From Pedobacter sp. UBA4863 (lineage in GTDB: Bacteria > Bacteroidota > Bacteroidia > Sphingobacteriales > Sphingobacteriaceae), in the NCBI RefSeq assembly GCF_002399615.1, contig NZ_DHDZ01000033.1, positions 174,336-212,969 on the forward strand: DNA of 38,634 nucleotides, in the 5' to 3' direction. Of the stretch, positions 17,396 to 24,965 are shown piece after piece (within the stretch, counting starts at the first letter, position 1; each line of letters begins with the position of its first letter). Made by a program: the position numbers and the translations under genes. Below the pieces are notes generated by a model, which searched no databases, was not told the DNA's origin, and saw only the letters and a list, made by a program, of their open reading frames with translations.

Positions 17396-17472
17396 GCCAC
17401 AGGTACACAGCTTTGTTTTAAGAGATAACTTAAACCCTAAATCTATTTATTTTTTAGCTGTGCATCTGTGGC
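17396..17472. repeat. Palindromic repeat, family AGCCACAG, copy 2
   Basis: GCCACAGGTACACAGC (17396-17411) pairs 14 of 16 with GCTGTGCATCTGTGGC (17457-17472) around a 45-base loop. Outer bases TTTA/TAAA extend the symmetry. The arms share GCCACAG/CTGTGGC with the hairpin at 16863-16907. It starts 8 bases after the DUF6370 stop and ends just before the pdxJ promoter box. Confidence 0.7.
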
Positions 17473-17479
17473 TAAACCG

Positions 17480-17487
17480 TATCTTTG
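17480..17487 (+). promoter_or_regulatory. -7 box of pdxJ, suggesting a leaderless mRNA
   Basis: TATCTTTG matches TAnnTTTG and its last base is only 5 bases before the pdxJ ATG at 17492. With the spacing seen at rnpB, transcription would start at about 17493, on the start codon. The upstream TTTG element is not evident. Confidence 0.5.
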
Positions 17488-17491
17488 CTAC

Positions 17492-18214
17492 ATGACAAAG
17501 TTATCGGTTAACATCAACAAAATTGCCACACTGCGAAACAGCAGGGGCGGCAACAATCCTGATTTGGTAAAAGTAGCACTAGATTGCGAGAAATTTGGTG
17601 CAGAAGGCATTACAGTACATCCCCGTCCAGATGAACGACATATCCGCTACCAAGATACTTTCGATTTAAAAGCTGCCATTGCTACCGAATTTAACATAGA
17701 AGGAAACTGCCGCGAACAGAAATTTGTAGATTTAGTGTTGGCCAACAAACCTGCACAGGTTACTTTAGTACCAGATGCCGAAGGCCAACTTACCTCGAAC
17801 CACGGCTGGGACACCATAAAACATCAAGAATACTTGAAACAAATGGTGGCTGTTTTTAAAAACGCAGGCATCCGTGTTTCTATTTTTGTAGATCCGGTGG
17901 TAGAAATGGTAGCAGCAGCCTTAACTACAGGAACCGACAGAATTGAGCTTTATACCGAAGCTTACGCCCAACAATACCACAACAATAGAGAAAAAGCAAT
18001 TGCCCCATATTTGGCCGCGGCGCACAAAGCAAACGAGTTGGGCATAGGCATCAATGCCGGTCACGATTTAGACCTGCATAACCTAAAATACTTTGCACAA
18101 ACCATCCCCGGGCTATTAGAAGTTTCTATTGGCCACGCCTTAATTAGCGATGCGCTCTACTTAGGGTTAGAAGAAACTATTAAGCGTTATTTAGCACAGC
18201 TATCGCAGTATTAA
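17492..18214 (+). CDS. pdxJ: Pyridoxine 5'-phosphate synthase PdxJ
   Basis: A 240-aa TIM-barrel enzyme that condenses 1-deoxy-D-xylulose 5-phosphate with 3-amino-2-oxopropyl phosphate to pyridoxine 5'-phosphate, the last ring-forming step of DXP-dependent vitamin B6 synthesis. Family blocks are KLSVNINKIATLRNSRGG at the N-terminus, GITVHPRPDERHI, VTLVPD, RVSIFVDP, GINAGHDLDLHNL and EVSIGHALISDAL. The start MTKLSVNINKI is the family's usual one; eight further in-frame codons upstream overlap the promoter box and are rejected. The EamA transporter gene follows after 66 bp. Confidence 0.96.
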   Translation: MTKLSVNINKIATLRNSRGGNNPDLVKVALDCEKFGAEGITVHPRPDERHIRYQDTFDLKAAIATEFNIEGNCREQKFVDLVLANKPAQVTLVPDAEGQLTSNHGWDTIKHQEYLKQMVAVFKNAGIRVSIFVDPVVEMVAAALTTGTDRIELYTEAYAQQYHNNREKAIAPYLAAAHKANELGIGINAGHDLDLHNLKYFAQTIPGLLEVSIGHALISDALYLGLEETIKRYLAQLSQY

Positions 18215-18280
18215 AGTTACAAGTAATAAGTTTTACATTATATTAAACGCCTCTATTTTTTCACTTTTAACTTTCCACGT

Positions 18281-19186
18281 TTGAATTTCAAGGGCATTTT
18301 TCTCGTTCTATTTGGCGCTTGTAGCTTTGGTATCCTCTCTACTTTTGTAAAACTAGCTTACGCCGAAGGTTATACTTTAGGCGATGTTACAGGCACGCAG
18401 GCATTGTTTGGAGTAATAATGTTATGGAGCATTTACTTAATTCAACGTCGAACGCAAGCTAAGGCCAAGCCTAAACCAGTTATTAAAACCCATTGGATTA
18501 AACTCTTATTAGCTGGTACATTTACCGGCTTGGTGAGCTTAACCTATTACCAATGTGTAAAGTTGGTACCTGCTTCGGTAGCAATTATTTTATTAATGCA
18601 GTTTGTTTGGATTACCGTAATACTAGAATTGATTTTCTTTAAAAAGAAACCTAATCGATTGCAAATGCTGGCTATCCTATTCATTTTAGTAGGCACCGTT
18701 GCAGCCAGTGGTTATTTCGAGCAATCTGCAGAAAACTTAAGTATAGCAGGTATTGGCTACGGACTAATAGCCGCTTTATGCTACGCCATTTTCCTCATGC
18801 TTAATGGTAATCTTGGAAATGAATATCCGCCGATACAAAAAAGCGCATTAATGATTACCGGTGCTTGCATTTTAATTTTCATTGTACTGCCCCCTGCTTT
18901 TCTATTTAATGGTGCGCTAAATGGCAGCTTATTAAAATGGGGATTAATTTTGGCTGTTTTTGGAACCGTAATTCCTCCATTATGCTTTGCTGCTGGCATT
19001 CCAAAAATTGGTTTAACCATGAGTTCTATTTTAAGTTCGGCAGAATTACCTGTAGCCGTAAGCATGTCGGCATTAGTTTTGCGTGAAGAAGTTAGCCTCA
19101 TCAGATGGATTGGCGTAGCAATTATTTTATCGTCCATGATACTTCCAAATTTGGAAAACTTAAAGAAAACGGATAAATTAAAATAA
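18281..19186 (+). CDS. EamA/DMT-family transporter
   Basis: A 301-aa integral membrane protein of the drug/metabolite transporter superfamily, with two EamA repeats and about ten hydrophobic segments (GIFLVLFGACSFGILSTFVKL … WIGVAIILSSMILPN). Each half ends in the usual pattern (SVAIILLMQFVWITVIL; SSAELPVAVSMSALVLREEV). The substrate is unknown. The start appears to be TTG at 18281, giving (M)NFKGIFLVLF; the first internal ATG would delete the first membrane segments. It lies downstream of pdxJ, perhaps in one transcript. Confidence 0.87.
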   Translation: MNFKGIFLVLFGACSFGILSTFVKLAYAEGYTLGDVTGTQALFGVIMLWSIYLIQRRTQAKAKPKPVIKTHWIKLLLAGTFTGLVSLTYYQCVKLVPASVAIILLMQFVWITVILELIFFKKKPNRLQMLAILFILVGTVAASGYFEQSAENLSIAGIGYGLIAALCYAIFLMLNGNLGNEYPPIQKSALMITGACILIFIVLPPAFLFNGALNGSLLKWGLILAVFGTVIPPLCFAAGIPKIGLTMSSILSSAELPVAVSMSALVLREEVSLIRWIGVAIILSSMILPNLENLKKTDKLK

Positions 19187-19313
19187 AAATTTAAAGCTCC
19201 TACCCCTTCCAAGGTATCGGCACAAGCGTATAACTAAAATAATAAGCACCAACAGCGTATTCCCGCTTATTCGCAAAGAGGTAAAAAGGGAGCACTAATT
19301 AAAGATTAAAACC

Positions 19314-19871
19314 ATGAAAAAAATACTATCGGCCATACTACTCACCTCTACCCTTTTAGCTTGTAAAAACAGCTCTACCATTAATACCGATGAAGCAGGA
19401 AAAGTAATTATTACCTACCTCAAAGGAAATCCAGAGTATAAAACCACCCGATTTAATTTTGGAGAGCTGAGGTTTAATAATGAAAAAGAATATGCGGAGT
19501 TAGAAAACTATCGCCAGTTGGCCAACGAAGGCTACATTACCCTAACCCTATTAAGCGCTAAAAAGAAATTCCTTTCTAAAGACAGCAGCTATGTTTACAG
19601 CGCCAAACTTACCCAAAAAGCCAGCAATTTTGTTTTAAAGCAAGAAACCGACAAAGCTACTGTTAAAGCCATTACTTACGAGCTAACCGACGAGAAGCCT
19701 GTAGATTTCTCTAAAGTAACCGATGTTACCGCAAAAGTGACCGTATCGCTAAAAAAAACCAACACTCCTTTTGCCGCTTTTCAAAAGAAGCCCGAAGAAA
19801 ACAGTGAATTTCTTACCAAAACCTATCATTTAAAATACGATAAAGAAGAAGGTTGGAAAATAAAGAAATAA
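19314..19871 (+). CDS. Small lipoprotein of unknown function
   Basis: A 185-aa lipoprotein: MKKILSAILLTSTLLAC with Cys17 as the lipidation site. The mature part is a mixed alpha/beta domain rich in Lys (FNFGELRFNNEKEYAELENYRQLANEGYITLTLLSAKKKF … TKTYHLKYDKEEGWKIKK). No named family is recognised. It converges on folB with a 13-bp gap and no obvious terminator. A 7-bp inverted repeat AATAAGC/GCTTATT lies upstream at 19241-19271. Confidence 0.75.
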   Translation: MKKILSAILLTSTLLACKNSSTINTDEAGKVIITYLKGNPEYKTTRFNFGELRFNNEKEYAELENYRQLANEGYITLTLLSAKKKFLSKDSSYVYSAKLTQKASNFVLKQETDKATVKAITYELTDEKPVDFSKVTDVTAKVTVSLKKTNTPFAAFQKKPEENSEFLTKTYHLKYDKEEGWKIKK

Positions 19872-19884
19872 AATAAGCGATAAG

Positions 19885-20244
19885 TTAAAGTGCACTATAA
19901 CTCAATTCTACAAACGAATGCCCTATTTGGCCCGGCATAGGCGGGTTCATTTTTCGGATGCCCACTTTTGCTGTAAGTATAAAAGGATAGCTTTCTTTAA
20001 CAGCAGCTAACATATTCTTTACTACAGTTTCTAAAAGTTTCTGAGTTTGCTTCATTTCCTGTAGAACAATATGGTTAAGCACTTCGTAATTAACTGTTTT
20101 AGCTAAGTTTTCAGTATCATTGCTAGGTGTAAATGTTACTTCTACATCTACCATAAAAATACCACCAATTAATTGTTCTTCGGGATAAAACCCATGGTAC
20201 GCATGGCAACTAACATCTCTTAAAGCAACGGTTTGAGTGTACAT
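19885..20244 (-). CDS. folB: Dihydroneopterin aldolase FolB
   Basis: A 119-aa enzyme converting 7,8-dihydroneopterin to 6-hydroxymethyl-dihydropterin plus glycolaldehyde in folate synthesis. It has the family's short tunnelling fold: VALRDVSCHAYHGFYPEEQ (substrate region), a conserved Glu in VNYEVLNHIV, LLETVVKNMLAAV and the conserved Lys in VGIRKMNPPMPG near residue 100. The length is typical. It is transcribed away from the acyl-CoA dehydrogenase gene. Confidence 0.94.
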   Translation of the reverse strand: MYTQTVALRDVSCHAYHGFYPEEQLIGGIFMVDVEVTFTPSNDTENLAKTVNYEVLNHIVLQEMKQTQKLLETVVKNMLAAVKESYPFILTAKVGIRKMNPPMPGQIGHSFVELSYSAL

Positions 20245-20281
20245 TTTCTCTAAAGTTTTGCGAATACAATTATACCTAAAT

Positions 20282-20315
20282 TTTGTTTAGGGATTGAGGT
20301 ATTTTACTAACTTTG
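20282..20315 (+). promoter_or_regulatory. Promoter of the acyl-CoA dehydrogenase gene
   Basis: TTTG (20282-20285), 22 bases, then TAACTTTG (20308-20315), matching TAnnTTTG. The predicted start near 20321 gives a leader of about 29 bases. Spacing is slightly long. Confidence 0.55.
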
Positions 20316-20349
20316 GTTATAACCAATTAAAAACCTAAATCCTTTTAAA

Positions 20350-21540
20350 ATGAGTAAATCTGCAAGAAAAGATCTTTACGAAGCACCAGATTATTATTTG
20401 ATAGACGAACTTTTATCTGAAGAACATTTATTAATCCGTGCCTCGGTTAGAGACTGGGTTAAGAAGGAAGTAAGTCCAATTATCGAAGATTATGCACAAC
20501 GAGCAGAATTCCCGAAACAACTTATTAAAGGACTGGGAGAAATTGGCGCCTTTGGCCCTACTATTCCGGTAGAATATGGCGGAGCAGGTTTAGATTATAC
20601 TGCCTACGGCATTATTATGCAGGAAATTGAACGAGGCGATTCGGGTATCCGCTCTACGGCTTCGGTACAGGGCTCGTTGGTAATGTATCCCATTTATACC
20701 TACGGAACAGAAGAACAGCGTAAAAAATACCTCCCTAAATTAGCCACCGGCGAGTTGATGGGCTGTTTTGGCTTAACAGAACCAGATCATGGCTCTAATC
20801 CGGGCGGCATGGTAAGCAATATTAAAGACAAAGGCGACCATTACCTATTAAATGGCGCTAAAATGTGGATTTCTAATGCCCCTTTTGCCGATATTGCGGT
20901 GGTTTGGGCCAAAGATGAAGAAGGTAAAATTAGAGGAATGATTTTAGAGCGTGGAATGGAAGGCTTTAGCACCCCAGAAACGCACAACAAATGGAGTTTA
21001 AGAGCTTCGGCAACTGGAGAACTGGTATTTGATAACGTAAAAGTGCCTAAAGAAAACATTTTTCCAGACATTAAAGGCTTAAAAGGCCCATTGGGCTGTT
21101 TAAACCAAGCCCGTTACGGTATTGCTTGGGGCGCTTTGGGTGCCGCTATGGATTGCTACGATACCGCCCTACGCTATGCTAAAGAACGTGAACAATTTGG
21201 CAAGCCCATTGGCGGTTTCCAATTGCAACAAAAGAAGTTAGCCGAGATGATTACCGAAATTACCAAAGGACAATTGTTGGTTTGGCGTTTAGGTCAGTTA
21301 AAAAGCGAAAACAGGGCTACTGCCGAACAAATCTCGATGGCTAAACGTAATAGCGTAGAAATAGCTTTAGATATTGCCCGCAATGCCCGTCAAATGTTGG
21401 GTGGCATGGGCATTACTGGCGAATATTCTATTATGCGCCACATGATGAACCTAGAATCGGTAGTAACTTACGAAGGTACGCACGATGTGCATCTGCTCAT
21501 TACAGGAATGGATGTAACGGGATTAAATGCTTTTAAGTAA
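20350..21540 (+). CDS. Acyl-CoA dehydrogenase, glutaryl-CoA dehydrogenase subgroup
   Basis: A 396-aa FAD flavoprotein that oxidises an acyl-CoA at the alpha-beta bond. It has the three-part ACAD layout: an N-terminal helical domain, a middle beta domain (MGCFGLTEPDHGSNPGGM, KMWISNAPFADIAVVWA) and a C-terminal helical domain (RYGIAWGALGAAMDCYDTAL, QFGKPIGGFQLQQKKLA, QMLGGMGITGEY). The catalytic base is probably Glu375 in TYEGTHDVHLLI, and ERGDSGIRSTASVQ matches the GCDH subgroup. Whether it also decarboxylates (true glutaryl-CoA dehydrogenase) cannot be decided from sequence alone. It is followed directly by the repeat/GxxExxY cassette. Confidence 0.92.
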   Translation: MSKSARKDLYEAPDYYLIDELLSEEHLLIRASVRDWVKKEVSPIIEDYAQRAEFPKQLIKGLGEIGAFGPTIPVEYGGAGLDYTAYGIIMQEIERGDSGIRSTASVQGSLVMYPIYTYGTEEQRKKYLPKLATGELMGCFGLTEPDHGSNPGGMVSNIKDKGDHYLLNGAKMWISNAPFADIAVVWAKDEEGKIRGMILERGMEGFSTPETHNKWSLRASATGELVFDNVKVPKENIFPDIKGLKGPLGCLNQARYGIAWGALGAAMDCYDTALRYAKEREQFGKPIGGFQLQQKKLAEMITEITKGQLLVWRLGQLKSENRATAEQISMAKRNSVEIALDIARNARQMLGGMGITGEYSIMRHMMNLESVVTYEGTHDVHLLITGMDVTGLNAFK

Positions 21541-21555
21541 CCCAATACCACAACG

Positions 21556-21663
21556 GATCAGGATTTTAGGATTGACAAGATTTTCATGATTTCCAATTAA
21601 ACATCAAAAATCCTAATCCTGTTCATCTTAAAATCTTGTAAACCCTAGTCAAGACAATTAAAC
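21556..21663. repeat. 108-bp direct repeat, copy 1 (GxxExxY cassette)
   Basis: Matches 104 of 108 positions with 22059-22166 in the same orientation, exactly 503 bp away. It is itself a degenerate palindrome: AGGATTTTAGGATT near the left end and AATCCTAATCCT in the middle-right. All four differences from copy 2 fall in the right part, three of them in the outer stem arm, so the terminal inverted repeat is decayed here. It ends 3 bases before the GxxExxY start codon. Confidence 0.95.
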
Positions 21664-21666
21664 GCA

Positions 21667-22056
21667 ATGACCATAGACGAAATCACATACAAAGTAAACG
21701 GTTGTGCCATGAAAGTGCACAATACTTTGGGCAATGGATTTCAAGAAGTAATTTATCAAAGATGTTTAGCTATTGAACTCAGCAGAGTTGGATTGATTTA
21801 TGCAAGAGAGGTGGAACAAACAATCTATTACGAAGACATTGAGGTTGGAATTAGAAGAGCTGATTTTATTATAGAAAATCAAATAGTTGTAGAACTAAAA
21901 GCTGTGATTAATTTAGAAGATGTACATTTAGCTCAGGCTAAAAATTATGTCACCGCATACAAGTTTCCCATCGGTTTATTAATTAACTTTGGAGCCGTTA
22001 GTTTACAGTTTAAGAAAATTTATAATTCAAATAATAAATATAGCCCACTTCAATAA
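21667..22056 (+). CDS. GxxExxY protein (PD-(D/E)XK nuclease-like)
   Basis: A 129-aa protein of the GxxExxY family, grouped with PD-(D/E)XK nuclease folds (PDDEXK_3). The naming motif is GFQEVIY near residue 25. Nuclease-like residues follow: Asp in RRADFII and Glu-x-Lys in IVVELKA, then a conserved helix VHLAQAKNYVTAYKFPIGLLINFG. The length is normal and the frame intact. The role is unknown; database entries often mislabel such proteins. The reading frame is bounded by two near-identical 108-bp repeats, 3 bases before ATG and 2 bases after the stop, which suggests a mobile or formerly mobile cassette. Confidence 0.9.
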   Translation: MTIDEITYKVNGCAMKVHNTLGNGFQEVIYQRCLAIELSRVGLIYAREVEQTIYYEDIEVGIRRADFIIENQIVVELKAVINLEDVHLAQAKNYVTAYKFPIGLLINFGAVSLQFKKIYNSNNKYSPLQ

Positions 22057-22058
22057 CT

Positions 22059-22166
22059 GATCAGGATTTTAGGATTGACAAGATTTTCATGATTTCCAAT
22101 TAAACATCAAAAATCCTAATCCTGTTCATCTTATAATCTTGTAAATCCTGATCAAGACAATTAAAC
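22059..22166. repeat. 108-bp direct repeat, copy 2 (GxxExxY cassette)
   Basis: Second copy, 104/108 identical to 21556-21663. It carries an intact stem: TGATCAGGATTT (22058-22069) with AAATCCTGATCA (22143-22154), continued by ACAAGATT (22078-22085) with AATCTTGT (22135-22142). This is 20 paired bases with an 8-base bulge (TAGGATTG), which can alternatively pair with AATCCTA in the centre. It starts 2 bases after the GxxExxY stop and ends 6 bases before the next gene. Confidence 0.95.
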
Positions 22167-22172
22167 ATCCAG

Positions 22173-22559
22173 ATGAAGACATTTAAAAAATATATTCTAC
22201 TCCCTGCCCCACCAGAAGAAGTTTACTTAGGTTTAACTAAAGCGCAAAGCATTCAGTTATGGACTGGTGCCGAAGTAGAATTTGAAGAACAAGTAGGTAC
22301 GGAATTCTCTTTTTGGGACGGTGATATTGTTGGGAAGAACCTAGAATTTGAGCCAGGCAAGAAAATTGTTCAGCAATGGTATTTCGGCGAAGAAAACGAG
22401 CCATCCATTGTTACCATTAAGCTGCATCCTGATAAAAAAGGAACTTCCTTAGAATTTGTGCAAACCAATATCCCCGATGAAGACTACAAAGATTTTACCG
22501 AAGGAATTAACGAATATTATCTTGGAGGCTTAGCCGATTTTTTTGAGGAAGAAATATAA
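22173..22559 (+). CDS. SRPBCC (START-like) domain protein
   Basis: A 128-aa SRPBCC/AHSA1-like protein, a helix-grip fold with a deep hydrophobic ligand pocket. Family features are the opening TFKKYILLPAPPEEVYLGLT, the Trp in IQLWTG, GTEFSFWDGDIVGKNLEFEPGKKIVQQW and the long C-terminal helix (FTEGINEYYLGGLADFFEEE). Its ligand is unknown. The start lies 6 bases after the second 108-bp repeat. The next gene begins 7 bases after its stop, so they are likely co-transcribed. Confidence 0.88.
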   Translation: MKTFKKYILLPAPPEEVYLGLTKAQSIQLWTGAEVEFEEQVGTEFSFWDGDIVGKNLEFEPGKKIVQQWYFGEENEPSIVTIKLHPDKKGTSLEFVQTNIPDEDYKDFTEGINEYYLGGLADFFEEEI

Positions 22560-22566
22560 CCATTGC

Positions 22567-23496
22567 ATGAACATTGTACTATTAGATAGAAAAACATTGG
22601 GAGAAGCCGCTGCATTGGCTAATTTACAACAACTTGGCCATTGTACCTTTTACGAAAGCACCAAAACTGATGAAGTTGCAGAAAGAGTAAAAGATGCAGC
22701 AGTAATTATTACCAATAAAGTAATGGTAAATCGAGAGGCAATGCTTGCGGCCACCAAACTAAAATTAATATGTATTGCGGCTACAGGCACCAACAATGTT
22801 GATTTACAGGCCGCAAAAGAACTCGGTATTCCCGTAAAAAACGTATCTGGATATTCTACCGAAAGCGTGGCCCAACACACTTTTGCCATGCTGTTGGCCT
22901 TTCAGAACAAAATCTGTTATTTCGATGATCATGTAAAATCAGGCGCATACTGTAAGAGCGATACCTTTACTCATCTACAACCCATTTGGGAACTTCACGG
23001 AAAAAGATTGGGGATTATTGGTTTGGGTACCATTGGTAAACGTGTTGCTCAAATTGCTACCTGTTTCGGTGCAGAGGTGGTATATTACTCTACTTCAGGC
23101 AAAAACAACGGGGCTCCTTACCAACAACTGGAACTAAGCGCACTGCTAAAAACATGCGATGTAGTTTCTATCCATGCCCCGCTGAACGACAACACCCATA
23201 ATTTGCTCACTTACGATTTAATGAAATTGATGCCTGCCCATGCCGTTCTTGTAAATACCGGCAGAGGTGGTATTATAAACGAAACGGATTTAGCCCAAAT
23301 TATTGACGAAGATTTAATAGGCGGCGCATGTATTGATGTTTACACCACAGAACCAATTTTGGCAGATAACCCACTGTTGCGTGTAAAAAACAAACACAAG
23401 TTATTACTAACGCCTCATGTGGCATGGTCTAGCAGCGAAGCCATAAATACCGTTATCCTTAAAACGATAGGAAACATTACAAGCACAACGCTGTAA
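22567..23496 (+). CDS. D-2-hydroxyacid dehydrogenase (glycerate dehydrogenase-like)
   Basis: A 309-aa NAD-dependent D-isomer-specific 2-hydroxyacid dehydrogenase. The Rossmann motif is GLGTIGKRVAQ. The catalytic triad is Arg in VNTGRGGIINE, Glu in VYTTEPI and His in LLLTPHVAWSS. The closest known class is hydroxypyruvate reductase/glycerate dehydrogenase (LICIAATGTNNVDLQAA, HDL-like spacing), but substrate is not certain. Start: ATG at 22567 (MNIVLLDRKTLGEAA) rather than an upstream in-frame ATG that overlaps the SRPBCC gene. A DUF1801 gene follows after 12 bp. Confidence 0.9.
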   Translation: MNIVLLDRKTLGEAAALANLQQLGHCTFYESTKTDEVAERVKDAAVIITNKVMVNREAMLAATKLKLICIAATGTNNVDLQAAKELGIPVKNVSGYSTESVAQHTFAMLLAFQNKICYFDDHVKSGAYCKSDTFTHLQPIWELHGKRLGIIGLGTIGKRVAQIATCFGAEVVYYSTSGKNNGAPYQQLELSALLKTCDVVSIHAPLNDNTHNLLTYDLMKLMPAHAVLVNTGRGGIINETDLAQIIDEDLIGGACIDVYTTEPILADNPLLRVKNKHKLLLTPHVAWSSSEAINTVILKTIGNITSTTL

Positions 23497-23508
23497 GTAA
23501 GCTAATCA

Positions 23509-23856
23509 ATGAGAGATCTCGATCAACTCTACTTAAAGCAAGAAGAACCTTTTCAAAGCTGCTTGCTGTGGCTAAGAGATAGTATTCTTACTATTGATAA
23601 AGATATTAGCCCAGAATGGAAATACAAACTGCCTTTTTTCTATCACAAAGGTAAAAGGCACTGTTATTTATGGCTACACAAAAAATACAAACTACCCTAC
23701 ATTGGCTTTGTTGACGGGAATTTATTGGATGATGAAGAACTGTTAGTTAAAAAACGAGCGAAAATGAAAACCCTGCTAATAGCTCCCGAGCTAGATTTGC
23801 CTATTGAAAAAATTAACACACTGCTAAAGAATATTTTATATCTTAGAAATAAATAA
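23509..23856 (+). CDS. DUF1801 (YdhG-like) domain protein
   Basis: A 115-aa protein of the DUF1801/YdhG family. It shows the characteristic WKYKLPFFYHKGKRHCYLWLHKKY core and a C-terminal helical part (LPIEKINTLLKNIL). The domain is common in soil Bacteroidota and Firmicutes and has no established biochemical role, although some relatives are linked to iron binding. It lies in a tight same-strand run with the dehydrogenase and the next lipoprotein (13 bp). Confidence 0.85.
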   Translation: MRDLDQLYLKQEEPFQSCLLWLRDSILTIDKDISPEWKYKLPFFYHKGKRHCYLWLHKKYKLPYIGFVDGNLLDDEELLVKKRAKMKTLLIAPELDLPIEKINTLLKNILYLRNK

Positions 23857-23869
23857 TAATTGAATTTAG

Positions 23870-24652
23870 ATGAAACGCTTTCAAACCCTTTCTGTAGTTG
23901 CTATTATGCTTGCTTTGCAATCATGTAATACTCCTTCTTATTTTCTTCCAGCTGTTACAGGTAATGATATTGCTTATTTGCCTAAACCTATGGAAGTAGA
24001 TTCTGTTAAAAGCAAAATACATATTAGTGGAAGTATTGCTGGAATGACATTACCATATAATTCTGGAAATCTCGACATGGTTTTTTTAAATGTTAGTCGT
24101 GGGCATACCTTAAAAAGCTTAAACTTCGCTTATGGCGTCTTTGGTTTTGCAGGAAGAACAACAGATGAAAACACCAATAAAGGAGAAAATCAAATCGTTG
24201 AGTTTGATAACAAAAATTTCTATGGTGGCGGATTAAGGAGTTCTTTAGGATTTTACGACACTTCTGGAAACGCCGAATTTAGAGTACTGAGCTGGGAAAA
24301 TAGTTTAAGTTTTGAAAATGGTTCCTATTCTTCTTTCAGAAAAAAGTACAGCACAATGAACAATAAAGATATTGTAAGCGCATCGCAAACTATGATGTAC
24401 ACCACTGGCGCAGCTACCGAAATTATTTGGCACTCCAAAAATCGTCCTGCTAATCAATTTGCATTCAGAATTTTCTTTGGTTTCACAGCAGATTTAAATC
24501 GTAATCTACAAAAATCTAACCCAAAAGAAGAAATAGATGGTAAAGCTATTGACTTTGCTTTTTTCATGAAGCTCAATAAGTTCTATGGAGTTCTTAATGC
24601 AGGTGGAAACAAAGGTTTGACAAGTAAGTTAAGCTTAGGGTATGCCTTTTAA
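23870..24652 (+). CDS. Lipoprotein with predicted beta-barrel-like C-terminus
   Basis: A 260-aa protein with lipoprotein signal MKRFQTLSVVAIMLALQSC (Cys19). The mature part has alternating hydrophobic/polar strands, Gly-rich turns (FYGGGLRSSLGFYD, GFAGRTTD) and ends in Phe (LSLGYAF), a pattern seen in outer-membrane beta-barrel proteins. It may be a surface or outer-membrane protein; no family is recognised. It follows DUF1801 by 13 bp and precedes a small membrane protein. Confidence 0.75.
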   Translation: MKRFQTLSVVAIMLALQSCNTPSYFLPAVTGNDIAYLPKPMEVDSVKSKIHISGSIAGMTLPYNSGNLDMVFLNVSRGHTLKSLNFAYGVFGFAGRTTDENTNKGENQIVEFDNKNFYGGGLRSSLGFYDTSGNAEFRVLSWENSLSFENGSYSSFRKKYSTMNNKDIVSASQTMMYTTGAATEIIWHSKNRPANQFAFRIFFGFTADLNRNLQKSNPKEEIDGKAIDFAFFMKLNKFYGVLNAGGNKGLTSKLSLGYAF

Positions 24653-24694
24653 AACAATTTCCCTTAGTAGCTGTTCCTTAATAAATTCATTATT

Positions 24695-24910
24695 ATGGGA
24701 AAATCATTGGGCGTTTTATTAATTGTAGTTGGATTAATTATGCTAGTGTGGAGTGGCTTTACTTACACTAAAGAGGAAAAAATAGTTGATGTAGGAGCTA
24801 TAGAAATTACTGCAGACAAACAAAAAACCGTTAATTGGCCACCTTATGTAGGGGCAATTGCCATGGTAGTAGGCGTAATTATCTATATTGGCGCAAAAAG
24901 AAGACAATAA
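24695..24910 (+). CDS. Small two-helix membrane protein
   Basis: A 71-aa protein with two predicted transmembrane helices (LGVLLIVVGLIMLVWSGF and VGAIAMVVGVIIYIGA) and a polar loop between (YTKEEKIVDVGAIEITADKQKTVNWPP). This layout is common in small inner-membrane proteins of Bacteroidota with no assigned function. It is the last gene of the plus-strand run and converges on lysA. Confidence 0.75.
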   Translation: MGKSLGVLLIVVGLIMLVWSGFTYTKEEKIVDVGAIEITADKQKTVNWPPYVGAIAMVVGVIIYIGAKRRQ

Positions 24911-24941
24911 AAAAAGCCAGCAACAAAAATGCTCACTGGCT
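24911..24941 (-). terminator. Terminator of lysA
   Basis: On the minus strand AGCCAG (24941-24936) pairs with CTGGCT (24920-24915), with further AGCA/TGTT pairing inside, followed by TTTTTT. It lies 25 bases past the lysA stop. The plus strand lacks a T-run, so it serves the minus-strand gene. Confidence 0.65.
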
Positions 24942-24965
24942 ATATAATGCAAATTATATTTCTTT

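Noticed and set aside
18781..19212. A 143-codon minus-strand frame inside the EamA transporter gene
   Set aside because: It is an antisense shadow; the plus strand encodes the second EamA repeat and the antisense product resembles nothing known.
19241..19271. Inverted repeat AATAAGC/GCTTATT between the EamA gene and the following lipoprotein gene
   Set aside because: The stem is seven mostly A/T pairs with a 17-base loop and no T-run, insufficient to call a terminator.
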